The notes beneath the pieces are model-generated. The model had not been told where the DNA came from, did no database searches, and saw only the letters and a list, made by a program, of their open reading frames with translations. Both the position numbers and the translations under genes were made by a program. A stretch of DNA of 64,000 bases from Kibdelosporangium banguiense (GTDB taxonomy: Bacteria > Actinomycetota > Actinomycetes > Mycobacteriales > Pseudonocardiaceae): NCBI RefSeq assembly GCF_017876405.1, contig NZ_JAGINW010000001.1, positions 5,903,203 through 5,967,202 on the forward strand, given 5' to 3'. Shown here in pieces: positions 28,714-35,896 of the stretch. Each line of letters opens with the position of its first letter. Within the stretch, counting starts at the first letter, position 1.

Positions 28714-28885
28714 TGGTCCTCCTCTGCCGACGGCCTGATCAGAATAGCCATTTGCCGAGATGGTGATTCAGGCGGCGAATACTTCAGGGCGCGGAAAAAG
28801 CCGGCGGAATCGTCCCGCGAGTCCTTGATCACCGGGAACGCTAATGTGGGACGAGGAACAGTTCGCGAACAAGGGGGCAGGCCCG

Positions 28886-29575
28886 ATGGCGACCTATGTA
28901 CTCATCCCAGGTGCCGGCGGCCAGGCCAGTCACTGGCGGTTCGTGGCTCCTGAACTGCGCAAGCGTGGCCACGACGTGGTCGCGGTCGACCTGCCTGCCG
29001 ATGACGACGAGGCCGGGTTCGACGAGTACGCCGACGCGATCGTCGAGGCCGTCGGCGACCGGCGGGACCTGATCCTGGTCGCCCAGTCCCTGGCCGGGTT
29101 CTCCGCGCCGATCGCATGCACGCGGATCAAGGCCGACCTGCTGGTCATGGTCGCCGCGATGACCCCGAAACCCGGTGAGTCCGCCGGTGAGTGGTGGACG
29201 GCCACCGGGCAGGACCAGGCCGAACGCGAGCTCAAGGAGTCGTTCGGGGTGCCCGGCGACAGCCCGTTCGACCCGCTTTTCACGTTCCTGCACGACGTTC
29301 CGGCAGGCGTGCTCGCCGAGGTGCTGGCCGAGGGCGAGATCGTCCAGTCCGGGACGCCGTTCGCCAAGCCGTGGCCGTTGCGGGCCTGGCCGGACGTGCC
29401 GACCAGGTTCCTGCTCTGCCAGGACGACCGGATGTTCCCGGCGGCGTTCCAGCGCCGGATCGTCCAGGAGCGCCTGGGGTTCACGCCGGACGAGATGCCC
29501 GGCGGTCACCTTCCCGCGTTCTCCCGCCCGTTGGATCTTGTCGAACGCCTTGAGGCGTACCGGCTATCGGCGTAG
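28886..29575 (+). CDS. Alpha/beta-hydrolase
   Basis: A 229-residue hydrolase of the hydroxynitrile-lyase/methyl-esterase-like group. It begins MATYVLIPGAGGQASHW, with nucleophile elbow LVAQSLAGF at about residue 76, catalytic Asp in LCQDDRMFP and His in GGHLPAFSRP. Relatives are salicylate-methylesterase-like or simple ester hydrolases; the substrate is unknown. ATG 28886 is chosen as the family start; an upstream ATG at 28844 adds 14 non-conserved residues. Its 3' end overlaps the convergent YidC gene by 12 bases. Confidence 0.85.
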   Translation: MATYVLIPGAGGQASHWRFVAPELRKRGHDVVAVDLPADDDEAGFDEYADAIVEAVGDRRDLILVAQSLAGFSAPIACTRIKADLLVMVAAMTPKPGESAGEWWTATGQDQAERELKESFGVPGDSPFDPLFTFLHDVPAGVLAEVLAEGEIVQSGTPFAKPWPLRAWPDVPTRFLLCQDDRMFPAAFQRRIVQERLGFTPDEMPGGHLPAFSRPLDLVERLEAYRLSA

Positions 29576-30196
29576 GTATGCCCGTTCGACCACCGTCCAA
29601 GTCGTGGTGGTGAGCAGATACAGCCCGGCTGCCAACGGAACTACCACCACCGCCAACGAGGTGCCGAACGGCAGCAGCCGCATGAACTTCGGAGTCTCCG
29701 GCGGCAGTGCCCGTGACGAGAAGTAACCCACCACGAGCAAGGCTACGAACAGCACGGCGAAGACCAGGCCGCCGCCGGAGCCGAAAAGGCGGCTGCCCAG
29801 TGGCGCGCCGAACATCACCTCGCTGAGCAGGCCGTTCGCCGTGCCGTTGATGGCCGGGGCGGTGAACAGGTGGTACATCACCATGAAAACCGGCAGTTGC
29901 AGCAGCATCGGCAGGCAGCCCGCGAACAGCGAGGTACCGGAATCCTGGTACAGGGCCAGCATTTCCCGCTGCATGCGCTCGGGATTCCGGTGGTGTTTCT
30001 CGCGGATCCCGGCCGCCTGCGGTGCCAGCGCGGCGCGGGCTTTCTCGCCGCGGACGGCCGAGCGGGCAAGGGGGTGGAGCAACAGCCGGACACACGCGGT
30101 GAACAGCACGATCGCCGCCGCGGTACCGGTTGCGGTGGCCAGCCAGGCGACCAGATGGAACGCGCCTTCTGCGGGCACGTCAAGGAAATCGAACAT
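29564..30196 (-). CDS. YidC/Oxa1-family membrane insertase, second paralogue
   Basis: A 210-residue membrane protein. Hydrophobic segments lie at about residues 15-40, 90-115, 140-160 and 180-200. Between the first two is the charged loop with REKHHRNPERMQREMLALY and a conserved Arg-containing cavity (RLLLHPLARSAVRGEKA); LPMLLQLPVFMVMYHLF is the family core. It inserts and folds membrane proteins with or without SecYEG. It is shorter than the main YidC, has no large periplasmic domain, and lacks the rnpA/rpmH/jag neighbours, so it is an accessory copy. GTG 30208 is an alternative start. The small membrane gene upstream belongs to the same unit. Confidence 0.88.
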   Translation of the reverse strand: MFDFLDVPAEGAFHLVAWLATATGTAAAIVLFTACVRLLLHPLARSAVRGEKARAALAPQAAGIREKHHRNPERMQREMLALYQDSGTSLFAGCLPMLLQLPVFMVMYHLFTAPAINGTANGLLSEVMFGAPLGSRLFGSGGGLVFAVLFVALLVVGYFSSRALPPETPKFMRLLPFGTSLAVVVVPLAAGLYLLTTTTWTVVERAYLRR

Positions 30197-30258
30197 GGCA
30201 AGCAGCACTCCGTCATGTCAGGGGAAGAAGGACAGGCGGAAAGCGGCTGCGGGGTGAC

Positions 30259-30543
30259 TCAGGCAGCCGCTGCTGCGGCTCCTGGAGCTCGAGGACGTGG
30301 CCTGCCGGAGGCGTCGGGATCGCGCAGGCGAAGAAAAACACTGCGGCGCGCGCGTTCGCGTAACGCGATGGCCCGGGTCCGTGCGGGCGCACCGGTCGGT
30401 GCCGGCAGGACACAGATCGACAGGATGATCGCGATACCGGCGGTCAGCGCCGTGGCCAGCGCGATCGGGCCGGAACCGTTGAACGTCAACAGGACGAACG
30501 CGACCGGCAGGAACACCGCGAGCAGCAGTTGAAGCCGCGGCAT
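30259..30543 (-). CDS. Small membrane protein (DUF6412-like) in the YidC operon
   Basis: A 94-residue protein with two membrane segments (LQLLLAVFLPVAFVLLTF and IALATALTAGIAIILSICV), then an Arg-rich cytosolic tail ending in a run of alanines. It is preceded by AAAGGGGG and followed after 63 bases by the YidC paralogue. The pair of a YidC copy and a small two-segment protein is conserved among actinobacteria to my knowledge; the protein's function is not known. Confidence 0.65.
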   Translation of the reverse strand: MPRLQLLLAVFLPVAFVLLTFNGSGPIALATALTAGIAIILSICVLPAPTGAPARTRAIALRERARRSVFLRLRDPDASGRPRPRAPGAAAAAA

Positions 30544-30582
30544 GGCGCCCCCTTTCGTCCGGTCGAGTTCCAGCGTACCGGG

Positions 30583-31071
30583 CTATGCCAGCAGCTGGAG
30601 TCCCTTGACCAGCTTGGCGATCCGGTTGCGCGGGCCGATCACGCTGATCGCGCAAGTGGCGAGATCGGCGGGTTTGGTCTCGGCCAGTTCGGCGAGGTAC
30701 TCGTCGTAGACGCGGTTTGTCTGCGCGCTCATGGGCATGTCGGCGAGAAGAACACCCGCACTGGTCACAGCTTTCTCCCTGATCTCCGCGATCTGCCCGG
30801 GTGTGGCCCGCAGGACGCTGCAGCCGGCCCACGGCAGTCCGGGGTGGTACTGGCCGGACGCGTCCGGGCCGCCGGGCCCGATCAAGCCGGTGACCGCCTG
30901 GCCGGTGCTCGCCGCGATGCAGGCGACGGCGTTGACCATCCGGCCGGCGGGGATGCTCTCGTCGACCACGACCACCCATTTGAGCTGGGCGGCCCGGGTC
31001 GCCTCGCCGGTGACGATCTCGTCGGGGGCGAAACCGACAATGCCTGAAGACACGTTTGACCTCTCGTTCAT
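30583..31071 (-). CDS. DUF2000-family protein
   Basis: A 162-residue protein with VVVVDESIPAGRMVNAVACIAA, GLPWAGCSVLRA and MPMSAQTNRVYDEY, the recognisable blocks of the DUF2000 family (peptidyl-tRNA-hydrolase-2-like fold). Function is not established. It is divergent from an Lrp/AsnC regulator with a 73-base gap, which suggests control by that regulator; such pairs are frequent. Confidence 0.8.
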   Translation of the reverse strand: MNERSNVSSGIVGFAPDEIVTGEATRAAQLKWVVVVDESIPAGRMVNAVACIAASTGQAVTGLIGPGGPDASGQYHPGLPWAGCSVLRATPGQIAEIREKAVTSAGVLLADMPMSAQTNRVYDEYLAELAETKPADLATCAISVIGPRNRIAKLVKGLQLLA

Positions 31072-31144
31072 GCGGGAATTGCCATAAACGCTAATCTCTT
31101 CTTGGGAACGACGGCAATATCGGTGAACTTAATTCGGCAGCGAG

Positions 31145-31612
31145 GTGGCTGGCGTGGATCTGGACGAACTTGATACGGCGATCCTGCGGGAGCTGCAGTT
31201 GGACGCACGGCGCACCAACCGCGACATCGCGTCCGCAGTTGGTGTCGCGCCGTCCACCGCGCTCGAGCGGACGAGAGGGCTTCGGGAGCGTGGTGTGATC
31301 CGTGGGGCCGTACTCGACGTGAACCTGGCCGCGATCGGCCGGGCCGTGCAGGCGCTCATCGCGATCCGGATCAGGCCGCCGTCGCGGCGCAACATCGAGG
31401 CGTTCCGCAACTGGATCACCACGTTGCCCGAGACCATCGGGGTTTTCGTGGTGTCGGGCAGTGAGGACTTCCTGGTGCACGTGGCCGTGCGGGACAACCA
31501 AGACCTTTACGCGTTTGTCATCGACCAGATCACAGAGCGTGCGGAAGTCGCCGACGTGCGCACGAGCGTTGTCTACGAACACCTGCACAGCACCAAGATC
31601 GAGCCGCGCTGA
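31145..31612 (+). CDS. Lrp/AsnC-family transcriptional regulator
   Basis: A 155-residue regulator. The N-terminal HTH is LDELDTAILRELQLDARRTN plus RDIASAVGVAPSTALERTR, and the C-terminal RAM ligand domain (IGVFVVSGSEDFLVHVAV) binds amino acids and forms octamers. GTG 31145 is used; GTG 31154 is also possible. Divergent from the DUF2000 gene. Confidence 0.9.
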   Translation: MAGVDLDELDTAILRELQLDARRTNRDIASAVGVAPSTALERTRGLRERGVIRGAVLDVNLAAIGRAVQALIAIRIRPPSRRNIEAFRNWITTLPETIGVFVVSGSEDFLVHVAVRDNQDLYAFVIDQITERAEVADVRTSVVYEHLHSTKIEPR

Positions 31613-31675
31613 GCGCGTACACGCTTCGGTGTGAAGTGTCCCTTTGACACCGGCCTGTCCGGCATAGTGTGCGCC

Positions 31676-32149
31676 ATGGCTACGCCAACGGGATTCTTCT
31701 GGGACATGATGGCCGGTCGCACGCCGGCCCCGGCCGCGGCGGCGACCCTCGGCTGGAAACTGCGGGAAGTCGATCCACAGGAGGGCACGATCGAGGTCGA
31801 GTTCGAGGCGAGTGACAGATTCACCAACCCCGCCGGGCATGTGCAGGGTGGTTTTCTCGCGGCGATGCTCGACGACACAATGGGACCGGCGCTGGCCGCG
31901 ACATTGGGGCCAGGGCAATTCGCGCCGACACTGGATCTGCATGTGCAGTTTCTGCGGGTCGCGTGGCCCGGCACGTTGATCGGGAAGGCCACGGTTGTCC
32001 GCCGTGGCAAGCAGGTCTGTCACCTGCGCGGGGAGCTCACCGACTCAGCCGGACGGGTGATCGCGACCGCCATCGCGACGGCGATGGTGCAACGTGGCGA
32101 GCGTGTCCGCGACCGCAGCACGGTACAGACGGAAACACTAATCGGCTGA
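31676..32149 (+). CDS. PaaI-type hotdog thioesterase
   Basis: A 157-residue hotdog-fold protein. The active-site block is FTNPAGHVQGGFLAAMLDDTM with the Asn and Gly-rich helix of PaaI thioesterases, followed by PTLDLHVQFLRVAWPGTLI. It hydrolyses acyl-CoA or aryl-CoA thioesters. ATG 31676 is the family start; TTGACA at 31644-31649 and TAGTGT at 31665-31670 would give a nearly leaderless mRNA. It overlaps the convergent TetR gene by 12 bases. Confidence 0.85.
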   Translation: MATPTGFFWDMMAGRTPAPAAAATLGWKLREVDPQEGTIEVEFEASDRFTNPAGHVQGGFLAAMLDDTMGPALAATLGPGQFAPTLDLHVQFLRVAWPGTLIGKATVVRRGKQVCHLRGELTDSAGRVIATAIATAMVQRGERVRDRSTVQTETLIG

Positions 32150-32791
32150 CCCGCCGTAAGCGGCGAGGAATACCCGGACCCCTTCATCGGCGAAGTGGTC
32201 CAGTTCCTCGGTGGTGAACCCGGTGTCGTCACCGAAGAACATCGCCTTGTCCAACGCGATTCCGAGAATAAGGAAAGCGAAGTGCTTGGCGGCCAATGCC
32301 GGGTCTTGCACGCGTAGCAGTCCGCGCTCGGCCAGGTGCTGGAACTCGGGCGCGAGAGCGGTGAGGACGCGTTCGGGTGCGCGTTCGTAGTAAGTGCGCG
32401 CGAGATCGGGGAATCGCGCGGCCTCACCCACCAGTAGCCTGCGCATTTGCAGGACCTGCGGCCGCAATATCGAATGCAGGTATTGCCGCGCCAGCGCGGG
32501 CAGGTCTTTGGCGAGATCGGTGCTGTTGTGCAGTTTGTCGCCGATCAGCTTGACGAACGCGTCGACCGTGGCCGAGACGCCCAGGATGATCTCGCTGAAC
32601 AGCCCTTCCTTGTCGGTGAAGTTCTTGTAGACCGTCTGCTTGGACACCGCGGCCAGCGCCGCGACATCGTCCATGCTCGTGCCCTGGTAGCCGTTGCGCA
32701 GGAACAACGTGGTCGCGGCCTCCATGATCAGCCGGCGTTTCCGGGCGGACCGGCCTTCTTCCATCCCGACGCCCACACCCGCGATTCCCAT
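32138..32791 (-). CDS. TetR-family transcriptional regulator
   Basis: A 217-residue regulator with HTH RRLIMEAATTLFLRNGYQGT, SMDDVAALAAVSKQTVYKNF and TDKEGLF, plus a C-terminal domain of the TetR_C_33/AefR-like class. The open frame continues to 33067, but ATG 32791 is the natural start because the longer form would cross the operator. Divergent from the DUF998 membrane protein, with a 42-bp nested palindrome between, so it probably represses that gene and the hydrolase coupled to it. Confidence 0.9.
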   Translation of the reverse strand: MGIAGVGVGMEEGRSARKRRLIMEAATTLFLRNGYQGTSMDDVAALAAVSKQTVYKNFTDKEGLFSEIILGVSATVDAFVKLIGDKLHNSTDLAKDLPALARQYLHSILRPQVLQMRRLLVGEAARFPDLARTYYERAPERVLTALAPEFQHLAERGLLRVQDPALAAKHFAFLILGIALDKAMFFGDDTGFTTEELDHFADEGVRVFLAAYGGSAD

Positions 32792-32815
32792 GATCAGCCT
32801 CCTTGCCCGAATAGT

Positions 32816-32857
32816 ACTAGACGGGTCAGTACTCGCTACAGTACTGTACGGTCTAGT
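32816..32857. promoter_or_regulatory. Nested palindrome, probable TetR operator
   Basis: ACTAGAC (32816-32822) pairs with GTCTAGT (32851-32857), and inside it CAGTAC (32827-32832) pairs with GTACTG (32841-32846); both share the centre 32836.5. The arrangement fits two TetR dimers on one site in the TetR/DUF998 gap. Confidence 0.6.
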
Positions 32858-32896
32858 TCTCGTCGAGGCGTTGACCAGGTGAAAAGGAGAGACCTC

Positions 32897-33574
32897 ATGA
32901 CTCAAGCTGTCTGGACACCGGAGACCGAAGCCGCCGACACCCGGACCCCGCACCCCGCGCGCATCACCAAGTCCCTGCTGGGTTACGGCGTGCTCGCCGG
33001 TCCCTTCTATGTCGTGGTGTCGCTGGTCCAGGCGTTCACGAGAGACGGTTTCGATCTCACGAAGCATCCGTGGAGCGTGCTGGCCAACGGTGACGTCGGC
33101 TGGATCCAGACCACGAACCTGATCCTCACCGGCCTGATGGTGATCGCGGCCGCGGTCGGCATACGCCGGTTACTACGCGGTGGCATGGGCGGGACGTGGG
33201 GTCCGGCGCTGATCGGCGTGTTCGGTCTGGGCATGGTCGCCAGCGGGTTCTTCCCGGCCGATCCGGTACCGGGATTCCCCAGTGACGTGGTCGGTCTGCC
33301 GACACAGCCGACTATGGCGGGCACGCTGCACTTCGTCTGTGGTGGCATCGGGTTCCTCTGCTTCATCGCCGCGTGCTTCGTGATCGCGCGCCGGTTCGCC
33401 GGGCGTGGCTGGGCGATGTACTCGCGGATCACCGGTGTGGTGTTCCTGCTGGCGTTCGGCGGGCTCGCCGCCGGGCCGGGCTTCGGGATCCTGGCGTTCA
33501 CCGTCGGCGTGCTGGCGGCGTTCACCTGGCTGGCCACCACGTCCGTGCAGCTCTACCGGCACGCGGACCGGTGA
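32897..33574 (+). CDS. DUF998 integral membrane protein
   Basis: A 225-residue protein with about six hydrophobic segments (for example LLGYGVLAGPFYVVVSLVQ, LILTGLMVIAAAVGI, TLHFVCGGIGFLCFIAACF). The loop FFPADPVPGFP is typical of DUF998 proteins, whose role is unknown. AAAGGAGA precedes ATG 32897. The next gene overlaps by GTGA. Likely repressed by the divergent TetR protein. Confidence 0.82.
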   Translation: MTQAVWTPETEAADTRTPHPARITKSLLGYGVLAGPFYVVVSLVQAFTRDGFDLTKHPWSVLANGDVGWIQTTNLILTGLMVIAAAVGIRRLLRGGMGGTWGPALIGVFGLGMVASGFFPADPVPGFPSDVVGLPTQPTMAGTLHFVCGGIGFLCFIAACFVIARRFAGRGWAMYSRITGVVFLLAFGGLAAGPGFGILAFTVGVLAAFTWLATTSVQLYRHADR

Positions 33575-34359
33575 TCGCGATGGGAACCGTGATCTCCGCT
33601 GACGGAACCGAGATCGTTTACAAGCGTGCAGGCTCTGGGCCGCCAGTGATCCTGCTCAGCGGCGGGCCTGGCGACAGCTCCGGCGAACAGCCGCTGGCCG
33701 AGGTGCTCCGGCCGTTCTTCACCGTGTTCACATACGACCGGCGCGGGCGTGGCCAAAGTGGTGACACCAAGCCGTATTCGGTGGAACGTGACTACGAGGA
33801 CCTGGCCGCGGTCATCGCCGAGGCAGGCGGATCCGCCGGTGTGTACGGCAGTTCCGGGATGGGCATGATCGGGCTGGAGGCAGCCGCACACGGCGTGCCG
33901 GTCAGCAGACTGGCGATGTGGGAGCCGCCGTACATCGTCGAAGGCGCTCGCAGGGCGGTCCCGGCCGACTGGGGCGACCGGGTGGCCGAGCTGATCGCGG
34001 CCGGCCGTAGCGAGGACGCCATCCAGTACTGGTTGGTCGAGATCGTCAACGTACCGGTGGAGTACGTGACTTCCATGCGTGGCACGCCTTTCTGGGCTGG
34101 GATGGCGGCTTCAGCGCACGCTCTGGTGTACGACGCGGCAATCCTGCGAGATTTCTCCGTGCCCGCCCGCGCGGCTTCGGTCTCGGTGCCGACGCTGGTG
34201 ATGGACGGCGGCGACGCCGCGTTGCCGTGGATCCGCCAAGGCGTCCAGGAAGTGCTCCGGATTCTGCCGGCCGGGCGGCATCATGTTCTTCTCGACCAGG
34301 CCCACGACGTCCCGCCGGAGATCATCGCGCCGGTGCTGATCAAGTTCTTCGAGGAGTGA
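33571..34359 (+). CDS. Alpha/beta-hydrolase
   Basis: A protein of about 262 residues (259 from ATG 33580). GTVISADGTEIVYKRAGSG leads into PVILLSGGPGDSS; the nucleophile elbow is VYGSSGMGM, later VPTLVMDGGD and AGRHHVLLDQAHD supply acid and His. It is of the haloperoxidase/esterase-like class; substrate unknown. The GTG at 33571 overlaps the DUF998 stop, so the pair is translated together; the ATG three codons on is also plausible. Confidence 0.85.
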   Translation: MIAMGTVISADGTEIVYKRAGSGPPVILLSGGPGDSSGEQPLAEVLRPFFTVFTYDRRGRGQSGDTKPYSVERDYEDLAAVIAEAGGSAGVYGSSGMGMIGLEAAAHGVPVSRLAMWEPPYIVEGARRAVPADWGDRVAELIAAGRSEDAIQYWLVEIVNVPVEYVTSMRGTPFWAGMAASAHALVYDAAILRDFSVPARAASVSVPTLVMDGGDAALPWIRQGVQEVLRILPAGRHHVLLDQAHDVPPEIIAPVLIKFFEE

Positions 34360-34362
34360 ACG

Positions 34363-34806
34363 ATGAAGTTCCGTACCGTGCTCGAGCAGACCGGCAAGAA
34401 CACCACCGGGATCCACGTCCCCGACGAAGTCGTGGCCGAACTCGGCACCAGCAAGAGGCCGCCGGTCGTGGTGACCATCAACGGCCACACGTACCGCAAC
34501 ACCATCGCCCGGATGGGCGGCCGGTTCCTGCTGTCGGTCAGCTCGGAGAACCGGGCCAAGGCGGGGGTGGCCGGCGGCGACGAGATCGAGGTCGGTCTCG
34601 AGCTGGACACCGAGCCGCGTGTGGTGACCGTGCCCGCCGACTTCGCCGCGGCGCTCGACGGTGAGAAAGCAGCCCGCGAGGCCTTCGACAAGATGGCCTA
34701 CAGCCATCAGTTGCGCTGGGTGCTGTCGGTCGAGGACGCCAAGACACCCGAGACCCGCCTGCGCCGGATCGCCAAGGCGGTGGAGTCCCTGAAGTCCGGA
34801 AAATAA
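34363..34806 (+). CDS. YdeI/OmpD-associated family protein (DUF1905 plus YdeI tail)
   Basis: A 147-residue protein. The first about 95 residues form a DUF1905 beta-barrel (KFRTVLEQTGKNTTGIHVPD, PPVVVTINGHTYRNTIA, GDEIEVGLELD) and the last about 50 are the YdeI/OmpD-associated helical tail (MAYSHQLRWVLSVEDAKTPE, then TRLRRIAKAVESL). Function unknown; often found in stress or efflux contexts. It is three bases behind the hydrolase gene and so part of the TetR-controlled unit. Confidence 0.82.
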   Translation: MKFRTVLEQTGKNTTGIHVPDEVVAELGTSKRPPVVVTINGHTYRNTIARMGGRFLLSVSSENRAKAGVAGGDEIEVGLELDTEPRVVTVPADFAAALDGEKAAREAFDKMAYSHQLRWVLSVEDAKTPETRLRRIAKAVESLKSGK

Positions 34807-34885
34807 GGCCGCAATGCGGACAGGAACTGACCGCAATTGTTCCTAGAGTTGTCCTCACCAGGGCAACCGAGGAAAGGCGAAGACC

Positions 34886-35398
34886 ATGAGCAGCACCTAC
34901 ACCGAGCCGGTCACCACGGGCGAGCGGGCGGACTTCCTGCAGATGCTGGCCAAGCACCGCGGTTTCCTGAAGTTCACCGTCAAGAACCTCACCGACGAGC
35001 AGGCCAACCAGCGCACCACGGTCAGCGAGCTGACCCTCGGCGGCCTGATCAAGCACGTCGCGGCGACCGAGCGCGGGTGGGCGAACTTCATCCTCGAAGG
35101 TGCCGCGGGCATGTTCAAGCAGCAGGTGGACTGGGAGGCGCAGTTCTCGATGCGGGGCAACGAGACCCTCGAAGGCCTGCTCGCACAGTACGAGGAGATC
35201 GCCGCCCGGACCGACGAACTGGTCCGGACAGTCGACCTGGACGAGTCACACCCGCTGCCCGAGGCCCCATGGTTCGAGAAGGGCGCGGCCTGGTCCAACC
35301 GCCGCGTCCTGATGCACATCATCGCCGAGACCTCGCAGCACTCCGGCCACGCCGACATCATCCGCGAAGGCCTCGACGGTTCGAAGACGATGGGCTGA
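34886..35398 (+). CDS. DinB-family protein (DUF664)
   Basis: A 170-residue four-helix-bundle protein with LKFTVKNLTDEQANQRTTVS, LGGLIKHVAATERGW and a C-terminal MHIIAETSQHSGHADIIREG. His residues at about 51, 145 and 149 are placed as the metal-binding triad of DinB/YfiT metalloenzymes, some of which are mycothiol- or bacillithiol-dependent transferases. AGGAAAGGCGAAG precedes the ATG. Stands alone. Confidence 0.85.
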   Translation: MSSTYTEPVTTGERADFLQMLAKHRGFLKFTVKNLTDEQANQRTTVSELTLGGLIKHVAATERGWANFILEGAAGMFKQQVDWEAQFSMRGNETLEGLLAQYEEIAARTDELVRTVDLDESHPLPEAPWFEKGAAWSNRRVLMHIIAETSQHSGHADIIREGLDGSKTMG

Positions 35399-35488
35399 GG
35401 CGCCCGGTCCACGTTTTGATGTGGACGGAGCCGAACCGTTGCCGCAACGGGACGTTTGAGAAGGCCTTGACCGGGCGATCCAAGGAGT

Positions 35489-35814
35489 ATGGACCACAGC
35501 CGAGCACCCGTGCTTGAGGCGCTGCGCGACTATCACGAGCGTGGTTTCGTGCCCTTCAACGCGCCCGGCCACAAGCAGGGGCGCGGGATAGACCCACGGG
35601 TGCTCGAGGTGGTCGGCAGGAATGTGTTCACTGCCGACGTGCTGACCCCGAACGGGTTGGACGGGCGCCGGCTGGATCACGGAGTGCTGCGGGAAGCCCA
35701 GGAGTTGATGGCCGACGCGGTCGGCGCCGACCATACGTTCTTCTCGCGGCAGGCATGTACATCCCGGATGCGGTGGACAGCACTCTGGATTCGGTTCGCG
35801 TTGTAGCAAACTGA
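35489..35814 (+). pseudogene. Orn/Lys/Arg decarboxylase gene with a large internal deletion
   Basis: From ATG 35489 about 85 residues match the N-terminus of group III Orn/Lys/Arg decarboxylases (VLEALRDYHERGFVPFNAP, GHKQG, TPNGLDGRRLDHGVL, then ELMADAVGADHTFFS). Just after FFS (about 35746) the sequence changes: in the +1 frame it reads AGMYIPDAVDSTLDSVRVVA and stops at 35812-35814, which is the C-terminal end of the same family. In the original frame the ORF ends at 35806. The whole PLP-binding core, including the catalytic Lys, about 380 codons, is missing. Non-functional. Confidence 0.75.
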
Positions 35815-35896
35815 CTGGTCCGGGGTGGGCGGGGCACCCGGATGGCCGCCCGATAGTGCGGTGCGCGAGTTCGGCGATTACTGATGTGCTGCCGGT

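Noticed and set aside
32792..33067. N-terminal extension of the TetR frame
   Set aside because: It would run through the operator and the start of the DUF998 gene; TetR proteins begin close to the HTH.
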